DNA from: Cryptomeria japonica | Taxonomy: Eukaryota; Streptophyta; Pinopsida; Cupressales; Cupressaceae | Assembly: GCF_030272615.1 (NCBI RefSeq) | Contig: NC_081415.1 | Span: 422,681,757 to 422,745,756 of the forward strand | Direction of reading: 5' to 3' | DNA: 64,000 nt | Shown here: one piece after another, positions 48,001-60,000 of the stretch | How the letters are laid out: every line of letters starts with the position of its first letter | Numbering within the stretch: the stretch's first letter is position 1 | Notes under the pieces: generated by a model | Told to the model about the DNA's origin: nothing | Seen by the model: the letters and a program-made list of their open reading frames with translations, nothing else | Databases searched by the model: none | Made by a program: the position numbers and the translations under genes

Positions 48001-51000
48001 AAAGCCTTTTCTTATTAGAAAAAGCCACCCATGACATATCCTTTGTTCTTAGTTTGCAAATTGTTGGCAGAGTGTTTGAGGAAGGAGCTCGCAGGGAACG
48101 GAAAGAAGGATTTGTTCAAGTAAGGAGTGGAAGCCAGTCGTTTCTGCAACGACATGGAAGCTGCAATGCCCTCTCAACATATTACGTTTACCCTCAAGCT
48201 CCTCTTTCCACTTCCTCTGATCCGGGGCATAAAGGTTGGAGATCTTCCTCTAATTCGGGGGCGATTTTACTTCTTGCCAGGATCTGTTTTCCTTTTCAAG
48301 AAGGGAAACGTTGTGTAGAATATACTGAGCATCTCGGGGTCCATCCGAAAGTGTCAGGGTGATATCGGCACGACTCAAGTGTTTTTGTTTCTACCGATAA
48401 TCAGTTGAAGATTTTGTTTCCACCTCATTACGGACACCGGCATATGGATAAGGAATATTTTGTAATAGAATTGTGTACAACCTCCTTGGCTTGGTCTTTT
48501 GGTGACATGTGTCTTTAGGCCTAAAGCTTGTTGCTCCCTTGTTTTCTATAAAAGGGAAATCGAGGCCATAAGTTAGGGTTCCAAATTTTTTGAAGAGGGT
48601 CTCTTTAGGTAAGTCCGGTTTGCAGGATTAGGCTCCAATAGTTTGAGGAAGTTATGGAAAAATAGAAGGAACTGTAATGTCATTTTGTAGAGCAGAAATA
48701 ACGAAATGGTTACCAGTTTCATTTTTCAAGTGGGTTATTTTGTGAATGAAATGCTGTTTGTTGTCTAATAGAAGATAACTTATGAGATTAATACAGGTAT
48801 ATTTTCAAATCTTTAATCTCCTGTGTGCAATTTTATTTTCTTTTGAGTTAATGGGATCAAGGGTTTCATTTACTTATTGCATTGTTATGATGTATGTAGT
48901 TTTCCATTCTGTGCTTTAACCCAAGGGGTTAATTAAAAATGCTTGAATGAAATTACAGAGAGATAATGCTTATACCAGGATTTTGATAAGTAGTTTGGAT
49001 AAGAGATTGCAGATAGAACGATATTGTAAGGTAGTACCGTTTAAGATTAAATCAGCTATTAGATAAGTTTCTATCAATTTTCAGTAATATTTCAGAGACT
49101 CTATAGCCCAATGGATAAGGCACTGGTACTTGCTAGCATATGTCATTAGGTTTCGGTTTCTTGTTTATTTTATTTGTGACTTGTCAAAAATCTTTTAAAT
49201 ATCAGAACATCATTTCTAAATTTTCATGCATTTTTTAAGTTGTCCCACTCGTCTCATGCTCCAGCTTAAGGTCGAGGATCACTGAAGGGTTAGCCATCCT
49301 TGAGCATTCTCCCTTTCTGTCGAGACCTCTTTTATCAGATAATTTGCTTTGTTTTTAAGTGAATTCCTGAGTGTGGTGCAAAGATCAGGAGGTTCATTGA
49401 AGGGATTACCCTTCTGGGTTTTGCAGAGCCCGAAGTGTAGAAGGATTTGCAGAAAATCCTTGTCGCAGTTGGTCCAAGCTTGAAGGATATTGACAGTTGG
49501 AAGTGGCTTTCCATAGGTATTCGGAGGAATCAGCTTGGTCTCTGCCCTGTGGCAGTGTGAATTTTTTTTCGGGAACCAACACGAACTTTGATTTGGAAAT
49601 GTGCAGGATATGCCAGGCCTGCGCTGCAGCTTTCTCCTTCACCAGATCATCAAATTTTCCTTCTTCTTTTGCCATTATTTTTTCGTCTGCAAATTACTTT
49701 GATTGAACTCCCTTAGAAGCACATGATCTACCTTCAAGCGGTTAGGCTCTATGGAAGGAACCCGCTCTAATACCATGTTGATATTATGGTAGTGCTCGTC
49801 AACCATAGACAAACATTAGATCTGTTGCCTTCCCAACCATAGATGATAAGTTCTTATCGTCACCCCGAGCACATTACATATCCTTCATGTTATTGAATTC
49901 ATTTCTATTGATGCAATCATGACCTTGCATATATATGACTCAATACCTCCTAATAGATCTCAAGTTGGCCATATACTTTTGGCGCCAAGGATAGGGTTAG
50001 ACCCTTAGTTGCAAGTTACATATGAGTCTCCTTTAGTTACAAGTTACATTTAACCTAATCACAAGTTACACACAAGTGGTTCACCCAAATAGGGCCTGCC
50101 CCAAATTAGAGTCATACAACTGAGATATCCAAAAGCTAAGGCCGACAGGCCACTTGGCATTTTGTGCACTAGGTCGGCCCTAGAAGGGATCCAACCTAGC
50201 TACACAACAATAGTAGGGACATTTCACTCTTCTTCTTCTTGCATATCCATCTGTCATAAAGTGTAATGTCCCTACTTTGAAATATAATTTAATAATAAAC
50301 AATAATAATAAAATTAAAATACAAATGAATAAAAATAAAAATTAAATTAAAATATAATTAAATATCAATATGCTTATTTAGTACTGATTATTCATCACTT
50401 TATTTCTCTCAGCAATATATTATTAAATAATAAATAATTAAATAATGAATAACCATTTATTAAATAATGACTAAGCATATAATGATTATTAAATAATATA
50501 TTATTTTATAAGACAAAGGCAGCGGTCCATTATGTTAAGGACAAATTTTTTATTAAGGTTGCGTACTAGTACACAAACAAAAATTAAAAACATCAAGGGA
50601 GACATGTCCCTCCACACAACCCTTCACATCAGCATCTAGGTGTATAAGAAGGCCCAGCAGATCATGTTGAGAGAAACTTAGGGAAGAGGAAGTAGGGAGA
50701 AGAGAATACGGGAATAGTAAGGAAGGAAAGGAAGTCTGACTGGTATCATCAGTCATCACACATCACAGCCAATATTACACACATACAGGATAGAAGTGAA
50801 GGAAAATACGGAAGGATAAGAAAAAGAGAATACGCAGGAAAGAGAAAAAAGAAAATAGGAAGGAGATCGATCCAAGAGACAAAACTGATAAGAAATCAGA
50901 ATATCAGAATATATATATATATACTACGGGTATATATATATATATATAGATAGGCATTGCATCCATAGTTTAAGGAAAAAAGAGGAAATAAGGAATACAT

Positions 51001-54000
51001 CAGCAGTAACATTGACGGGGAAAGCACTACGGGTATTATTAATACAATAGGCTGCTATCAAGATAATATGATTAATACAATAGGCTGCTATTAATATAAT
51101 ATAATATTGTTAATACAATAAGCTGCTGTTAATATAATAATATTGTTAGAACAATATGATGCTGATAATATAATATAATATTGTTTATTCAATATAATTA
51201 ATATGACATAAGGGGGGAATGTTAAATACTGTTAATATAATAAAACTTAATGATGTATAATTTATATATTTTATCATTGTTTGCAATTGTGATAGAAGGA
51301 AGGGACACAATAAAGGGAACGGCAAGAGATTCCTCGCTAGGCTCAACACCCATAAAGATGGTCAAGGACCATTGGTTAAGGACCATGGGGCCACCTCATG
51401 ATGATGGTTGAGGACCATCGGTTAAGGACCACACGAGGCCAAGGAGGACAAGGTCTTAACCTTGGGCCTAGGGTTGAGGGTCAGAGGCACCCTATTGCAT
51501 CTTCCCTACTATCTCCACATGGATCAATTGTTGAAGTGAATCAATCATAAGAGATGGGAGGATGATATGATGGAGGGGAATGGTGTAAAGCCCTCACTAG
51601 GTACGCCACCTCATGATGATGGTTGAGGACCATTGGTTAAAGACCATAGGAGGCCACAAAGGATAAGGTCCTGCTGTTGGGCCTAGGGTAGAGGATACTT
51701 GGGGCACCTCATCATGTCTTCCAACTCAACCCTCGTTATGGTTGAGTTTACATGTGAGTGTTGATGTTGGTTTATACCTAAGTTACCGATTCGGGTACGA
51801 ATACAGGTACAGATTCACAGATTCACGGATTCACAGATTCACGTATTCACGGATTCAACAATTTGTTTTTTCGTGGGTACGGGTACGTCTGTACATATAT
51901 ATATATATATATATTCATTTTATATATATATATGTATACATATATTATATATATGTTCAAACATCAAAATTATATATATGTTTTAATGCATTTCATGCAT
52001 CATAAGGGGCAAAATTAGGGTTTAGATGTTAAAAAATATTAAAAAAGGTGTTTTTTTATTGTTTTTGTGTTTTTATGATTCGTGGGCCCTGTTTTTGGGA
52101 ACCCACGGGCCTTAGTTCTCTTGGGTCCGCCCGGGTTCTCCCTGGGTTCCTCCTGGGTCCTGCCTAGGTGGTTGGGTTTTCTGTGGGTCCTTCGTGGCAG
52201 GTTCCACAGAGAACCCAACCACTTGGGCAGGACCCGGGAGGAACCCAGGGAGAACCAGGACCGGGCAAGAACCAGGACTCAGACCTAGCCCATTTTGCCA
52301 AGAACCGGTATCTTAGGTTTATACATATCCTAACCCTAGAATTGGATGTTAATTTTAGGATCAGACTGATAAATATAGATAACAAAATCAGAGAATCAAA
52401 TCATTGAGCACAAAGAACACCAAAATACCCTGGGAAAACCTCCCTCTTGGAGATGAAAAACCCAGCCAACTAAATCCAGATCTTTATTAGACAAATCAGT
52501 ATGAGACTTTACAAGTGTACTTCAACACTTGAAGTATTTAGAACAGCAGGGTAAGCACAGTAGCATAACACAATAAGAACTTATCTAGAACACAACTTGC
52601 AGATCAAGGAGAATATTCACTGTCTTTCAAGTTCGCTGACTCTAGAATGAAATCGCTGTCATTAGGAATGACTTCGCTGTTCTTGATAATATCTTTGCTG
52701 TCCTTAAGTATATCTTCGCTGACCTTGGAGTGGTGTTCGCTGACCTTAGAAGAAGGTTGCTGCTGATAGGAATATAATCTTCGTTGACCTTGGAGTGATG
52801 TTCGCTGACCTTAGGAGAAGGTTGCTGCTGAATGCAGAGTGTATTCGCTAAGTGTATATAATGATTGATTGATTATGTCATGCAAATGACTTGCTTATAT
52901 ACTCGACTCGTGGTGTCAAGTCTCAAGTCGGCTTGCCTTGTTAATTTAATAATAATATTATGTATATTGTCCAAATAGGTCTTGACCTATTAAGACGTTA
53001 TTGCCTGATTGCCTTTACCACACGCTACATGAGTTTGGGCCCAGCCCAATTACATAATCGCTCAAAATACATATTCGATTTGGGCCACAAGTTACATTAT
53101 ACATAGGTCTTGACCTATCCATAGCAAGATATAATTACAAGTTACATGTATTTGATCCCAGCCCTAAGTGGTTCGGATTGCATGAGATAATACATAGGAA
53201 TTTTAATTGTCATTGACAACATTAAAATCTAATAGTCAGGTATCCGAGCTAGCTACAATTTTCAACACTCCCTCTTAGCTAGGGAGGATAGTTGCCACTT
53301 GTCATGATCCATTCATGACCTTCATCTTGCATTGCCCGCAAGGATGAATGTATAAGCTCTATAGAGTGTACCTGCAATAAAAAAAAACACATAAAGATCA
53401 TGAACTCATTTCATGATGTCCATCTTGCATTGCCCGCAGAGGATGGATCCACCTTGCATTGCCTGCAGAGGGTGGAAGAGGTCTTACACCTCAGCCTTCT
53501 CCCAGAGAAGGATACAATGTCACCTTGCATTGCCTGCAGAGGGTGAAAGAGGTCTTACACCTTAGCCTTCTCCCAGAGAAGGATACAATGTCACCTTGCA
53601 TTGCCCCGCAGAGGGTGACTCCACTTTGTATTGCCTGCAGAGGGTGGAAGATGCAAACTAAATTGCATCACTAAGATTGAAACTCCTCAATCAATGCTGT
53701 GTTCTCCACAATTTCAAGCTTCTCTTTGAAGTACTCAAACTTCACTTGAGCTAGAAGCTTGGTGAGAACATCTGAAACCTGTTCATCAGTGCTGATATAT
53801 TTCAGCTGGATGGCACCTTTTTGTGCCATATCACAAACATAGTGATAATGAGTTTCCACGTGTTTTGCCCTGTCATGAAACACGGGATTATTAGATATTT
53901 TAATAAAACTCTGATTATCCTAATAAATAACAGTGGATTCCCAAGGTTGTCCAAACAACCCAACCAAAAGTTTGCGAAGCCAAACTACTTCTCTAGTTGC

Positions 54001-57000
54001 CACACTTGAAGTACTGTATTCAGCTTCTGCAGTACTCAATGCAACTGATGACTGTTTCCTACTGGCCCAAGAGATCATAGCGGAACCCAAGCTGAAACAA
54101 ATTCCTGAAACGCTTTTCTTGTCAATAACACTTCCAGCCCAATCATAATCATAGTAGCTTTCTAAATTGATCACTGTGTTGATTGGATAGTTTAGCTCAT
54201 GTTCTACGCAAGTAACTCAGGATGTGCTTGGCTGCCACCAAGTGAACATGCTTTGGCTGGTTCATGAATTGGCTAAGTGCACTCACTGCATAGCAAATAT
54301 CTTTAACTAGATACATCAAGGATCCAATCAATTGCCTGTACTCTGAAGGATCTGCAAAATTAGAATTAGCTGCAGAAATACTCAACTTCTTTAAGTTAGT
54401 TTCCATAGGAGAAGACATAGATTTACGATCCATCATATCAAAGGCATATTTCCTTGACTAAGAATAAGATCTTTGCCATACTTCTAGTCCTAGACAGTAA
54501 TGCATTAGGCCTAGATCCTTCATTCCAATTTCAGTGATTAGTTCTTTCTTACATCTAATGATGAGACTATCTCCAATAGTTAGAAATGAATCATTCACAT
54601 ATATATAAGAAACAAAATTTAGCAATTCACTATTGAATACTTTTAAGGTGAGGATTAGAATCAATATCATTCTTGCAAGATCCTAAACTAATCAAATACT
54701 TGTCAATCTTCTCATACCAAGCTCAAGAAGTTTGCTTGAGGTCGTGAAGAGCTTTTCTTTAATCTGCACACATGAGATTCTCTATCTTGATTCTCATAAC
54801 CTTGTAGTTATTCGATATAGACAATATTAAGAAAAACAGTCTTTGTATCTAACTTTCAGCCTGCAACATTAGCTATAATGGTTCTAATATTAGTATATCT
54901 AGCAGCAAGAGCAAATGTTTCCTTCTAACTATGAGCTACACATCTAGCTTCATATTTTCTCAAAAACTTCCATATGGAACTCCCTCTAGATTGAGGTAAA
55001 CAAGTCTAAAGAAGATTGCATAATATAATAATCAATCAAGGAAGGCAGCCATAAATCAAAGACGAGAAATGCCAATCTTTTCCTTACTTCACTTTTACGA
55101 AATGAACCCATAGCACAATCACTATGATCAAGGCATACCTTCAAGTGAAGAAACCAAGCTACCTTTTAAGCTTGAAGGCATGGTAATTCAAGAATCAACA
55201 TGATTAAATATCCCAATAGAATGAAATAACATGTAAAGTAACTTATCTCTTTGACTAGACTTCCACCATTGACAACATATGCCAATATTGCTCAAAAAGG
55301 GATATTGCTAGACTATGATCAACTTCAACCATAGTGTAAAGCTACACAACATTGTAAAATTGTTTTCCATAGTTTGAATAATAGAGAGTTAGCTATATCA
55401 GAAAACTAAGGCAAGTGTATGACTTCAGAAAACATTTTACAAAATCCATAAGCAAGGTATATAAGCCAAATTGTCTTTCCAGCCAATGCGTAAAATCAGA
55501 TATGAGTATCAACCACTCAAAAGGAAACACATTGAAGTTGAGTACAAGCGTATGATCAAAAGCCAACTTCGATAAGTTAGATACCTCATTCATCTTAGGT
55601 TTCATCATCAAGAGAATACTTCAAAGAATGTAATAGGCAGTATGCTCAAATTGAAGAGATCATGTCACAATGAATATTATGTGATGATGGTGAAAACCAT
55701 GACAGAAAATGCATTAGAGCTAAAGGCAATCCTCTACGCAAGAGGAGCAGAGCAAGGTTATAATAAAAGTATAACAAAGAACATGAGAGCCTTTTATGAA
55801 GAGCTGAAGAGAACCAAGTGTTCCACAGTCACAACTCTACATGACAGCCTTATCCAAACATAAAACATTCATAGAACAGAAAATACAGTCCATACGATGT
55901 TAATAGATTTGATGCGAATCAAGAGACACACCATAAGGTTATATAATACCAGAGCAACAAGACTATTGAGCATTTCAAGGCTTAGATAGAGTATGATGCA
56001 TCAGAATTATGCAACAAGTTTCATAAAGGATCAGATCATAATGTGAAGATAGTAAGGTCAACATTGGGCATGGATACTAAATAGGATGACTAAGACATCT
56101 TACCTTTACATGCCTACCATACCAATGACTAAAGTTCCATGTTTCTGAATCTCCTATAAATTTATTCATCTTCCTATTTGTGCTTGCTGTTATATTCATC
56201 ATAATACTCCTAGATTTACATCTGAATACACATGCTGAAGTTTTAAATGCCAAGGATGTATTTGGATCAATGCATCAATTCGGGTCATCACATATTCGTA
56301 GCAAGCCACATCAAATAGGTTGAGAGATAAACATAGGGCATAACTAACTTCAATAATTCAAGCTGGATTAGAACAAATTCTTAACACAAGAACAAGGCTC
56401 GAACTAGGGTGATTGTTACAAACCTTAGGAAGAAAGTTATGTAATACTAAGATCTGAAAACAAGTGCACAAACCGACATATGAAAGCACCCTCAGATGAA
56501 GTAGTTAACAAGCAAGAGAACTTTGTGCACTAGATAAATTGAGAATAGAGGAATGAGAACACCACACCTGAAATCTTATTCTTGCTATCGTCCTATCAAT
56601 GCCTTCAATTTGTCAAGCAGACATTGCTGTTGAACTTTCTGATTCACGATAGACTTCTTGAATTGCTTTAGCTCATCCAGATCCGTAGGCTCAGTCAGAT
56701 CCTTATCTTCTACAAACTGAAACAGCTCTAGTTCTTCAAGAGCATGGTGGACACGAACCTTACATGATGTAAAATTTAGGGCACCTTCAAGTCTGTCCTC
56801 TACTTTCAGACCTGTAACCATCTTGCAAAACTAAAACAGCAAACTGAAGGTGAAGGACAACTAATAATCTGATTATTTAGAATGAACTTAAAACTCTGAT
56901 ACCATGTTAATTTTAGGATCAGACTGATAAATATAGATAACAAAATCAGAGAATCAAATCATTGAACACAAAGAACACCAAACTATCTTGGGAAAACCTC

Positions 57001-60000
57001 CCTCATGGAGATGAAAAACCCAGCCAACTAAATCCAGATCTTTATTAGACAAATCAGTATGAGACTTTACAACTGTACTTCAACACTTGAAGTATTCAAA
57101 ACAGCAGGGTAAGCACAGTAGCATAACACAATAAGAACTTATTTGGAACACAACTTGTAGATCAAGGAGAATATTCGTTGTCTTTCAAGTTCGCTGACTC
57201 TAGAATGAAGTCGCTGTCATTAGGAGTGACTTCGCTGTTCTTGATTATCTTTGCTGTCCTTAAGTATATCTTCGCTGACCTTGGAGTGGTGTTCGCTGAC
57301 CTTAGAAGAAGGTTGCTGCTGATAGGAATATAATCTTCGCTGACCTTGGAGTGATGTTCGCTGACCTTAGGATAAGGTTGCTGCTGAATGAAGAGTGTAT
57401 TCGCTAAGTGTATATATTGATTGATTGATTATGTCATGCAAATGGCTTGCTTATATACTTGACTTGTGGTGTCAAGTCTCAAGTCGGTTTGCCTTGTTAA
57501 TTTAATAATAATATTATGTATATCGTCCAAATAGGTCTTGACCTATTAAGACGTTATTGCTTGATTGCCTTTACCACACGCTACATGAGTTTGGGCCCAG
57601 CCCAATTACATAGTCGCTCAAAATACATATTTGATTTTGCCGCCCAAATTGGGCCTACCCTATCTACAAGCTACATTATACATAGGTCTATCCATAGCAA
57701 GATATAATTACAAGTTACATGTATTTGATCCCAGCCCTAAGTGGTTCGGATTGCATGAGATAATACATGGAATTTTAATTGTCATTGACAACATTAAAAT
57801 CTAATAGTCAGGTATCTGAGCTAGCTACAATTTTCAACAGATGTTTTTCATGAGCTATATGTACATTGTTGTCTAATCTTATTGCGGGTTTCGGAAAAAC
57901 AGGCTTATCTCATCTTATTCTTAAATGAAGATTAAATCCCTAATTATGTTTGCCCTTGTTTCATTCTGGATTTGTGAATTTAGGACAAAAACTAGGGCAT
58001 TTCAAAAAAGGGACATTACATAAAGTGCCTAGATCTAGCCAAATAATCATTTGTGTGATGGTCTTGCCTTTGATCAAAGTAAGACCCACAAAATTTGTCC
58101 CTTTCAAGACTATTTTGTATCTGAAGTCTTGTGGTGTGAAGCTGCTCTCCCAAATTCTCTAGAACTCTTGGGATAAGCTATATGAACATATGTGGGTTAA
58201 GTTAAATAAACTTGAGGGATTGCACCAATATCTTCTTTCTTAGCGATCCCCTTCATTCACTCTACAATCTTTCACAAGATTTCATTCTTAATCTTGATGG
58301 TTGTTTCCTTTATAGTACCTTCAATGGCTAGGGGATCTATATCTCCCTTAACAATGGATCATCCTTATCCAGAGTCTTTCTAGTAGTGACTGGGTTCCTT
58401 CCCTTGCCTCTTGTTGAAGCCCTTGCCGCACTGCTGCCAAAATAATTTTCACAATAACTTTCTCAAAACAATCAAAATAAGTTGAATTTTTTTATTGTAA
58501 GTTGGCTCTAGATCTCACTATCTTGAAAAACTCTTCAAGAAGTTTGCTGTTGCTGTAGAAGTCAATTTGGTGAAAAACTTAATTTAATAACTGAAATGAT
58601 AATTTGATGTTGTTATTAATTAAGGAGAGGAATACTCCTTATATAGAAAATTACAAGATGATCTTTCCATAACGGAAATGATCGAGAATGGAAACACGAA
58701 AGACAGAAAGGAAACTTTCTAAAACTAACTAAAGATGAAAGACATAAACGAAGTTTTTAAAAACTAACTAAAAGTCTAAACGACAAAGATGACCATTATA
58801 TCAATATTACAATATTTTTTTAATAACCTCCCTTAATGGTCATTCTACTAACTACCCTACAGAAGATGTGACATAATTTGCAGGTCATTTGTCCATGAAT
58901 GCATAGAAGGCTGCCCCCTCCTCAGAATGCTTTGCGACATGAGCTTGCTGCTGAGACCTTCCTTGGTTCTGCAGAACTTCTGGATATGACCAAGTTTAGC
59001 ATAATCCTTTTACCACAATCCTTCCAACATGATGTTGGATAACAAAGCCATCCCTCCCTTTATCCAGAGACTGAGATCAGCTTCTCAAAACTCCTGCAAA
59101 AAACCTATCATGATTTTTTTTGGAAAAAAAATCAGAAAACCCAAAAACAACACCCTTCATGATTTTTTGTGGAAAAAATCAGAAAATCTTCCAACAGAGA
59201 AAGAACCCATGGTTTTTTGGTGAAAAAATCGTGCAAAAAACGAATAGAGAAACCACAATTTTTGAAGAGAAAATCGTGCAAAACTCTTCATGGTTTTTTG
59301 TTGAAAAAAATCAGAAAAGCCAAAATTTTTTTTACTTCAAAATTTCGCTAGAAAAGAACCTAAGATTTGATACCATGAAATGATAACTTGATGTTGTTAT
59401 TAATTAAGGAGAGGAATGCTTCTTATATAGAAAATTACAAGACGATATTTCCATAATGGAAATGATTGAGAATAGAAATATGAAAGACAGAAAGGAAACT
59501 TCCTAAAACTAACTAAAGACGAAAGACATAAACAAAAGTTTCTAAATACTAACTAAATGACAAAGATGACTATTGTATCAATATTACAAATATTAATTTA
59601 ATAATAACAACTCTTCCAAAAATGCTTTAAATGACCCAAATCTAATGTGTCCTTGATCAACCCTCAGAATTTAAAAAAGAAACTGCACCTCTCTCACATG
59701 CATCCCATTTAATCTTGATTTGCACCTCTTTTTTGGGCCCTATTTTACTACCAACACATGGTGCATCTTTGGGCTCTATTTTCTTATTTCTGTAATTTAT
59801 ATAGGACCTATATGTTCCTGTAAGACCACTCTCATCAAGTAGCCTATATGTGTGAGGTTAACTTTATATTATATTGCAATGTCCCTTGATTAAGTTGTCT
59901 ATTCTCTTTTCATGTGTAGGAAATGTATATAATTAGAAGGCATTCCTCTAACCGTTTCATTATCCATCCAAATTCATTTTTATCATTTTTTTATTCAAAG

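Larger units (their letters stand above)
44632..50212 (-). mobile_element. 5.6-kb LTR element without recognisable pol, gtagg target duplication
   Basis: Direct LTRs of about 438 bp (44632-45070 and 49776-50212) start TGTTGATATTATGG and end CACAACAACA or nearly so. They differ at roughly 30 sites by eye (about 93% alike), making this the oldest of the paired-LTR elements here. The target duplication is gtagg (44627-44631 and 50213-50217). Minus orientation is set by a primer site TGGTATTAGAG (49775-49765) and a purine tract ending GCTAAGAGGGAG beside the left LTR. No RT, integrase or gag is recognised in the 4.7-kb interior, so it resembles a large non-autonomous derivative (LARD). The purine tract is shared with the copia element at 52347-57839. 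Confidence 0.85.
52347..57839 (-). mobile_element. Ty1/copia retrotransposon, internally deleted (fossil)
   Basis: Direct LTRs (52347-53267, 921 bp; 56905-57839, 935 bp) start TGTTAATTTTAGGATC and end CAATTTTCAACA. They are about 96% alike by eye, apart from short length differences. The primer site TGGTATCAGAG (56904-56894, initiator tRNA-Met) and the purine tract beside the left LTR (GCTAAGAGGGAG) give minus orientation. A gag start lies at 56821-56585, and RT end plus RNase H at about 54670-53671. Protease, integrase and most RT are not recognised, so the element is deleted and its coding part broken. It sits inside the solo LTR 50262-58020. A clean target duplication is not obvious, though gatgt occurs at both outer junctions. 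Confidence 0.88.
50262..58020 (+). mobile_element. Interrupted solo LTR with taaag target duplication
   Basis: The left end TGTAATGTCCC (50262) and right end GGGACATTACA (58020) are perfect inverted ends, and both are flanked by taaag (50257-50261 and 58021-58025). Between them lie two later insertions, a hAT-like element (51778-52316) and a copia element (52347-57839). Removing these leaves about 1.7 kb, consistent with one long LTR. It includes an AT-rich 5' part, a ~40-bp repeat cluster and a 215-bp tandem duplication. No coding sequence of its own is seen. Confidence 0.72.

Noticed and set aside
51742-52005. Plus-strand Tyr/Arg/Ile-rich open frame
   Set aside because: Generated by TATA and GGTACGGG repeats inside the hAT-like element.
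59875-59900. TGCAATGTCCCTTG resembling the same LTR start
   Set aside because: Short match, no partner end, no duplication.
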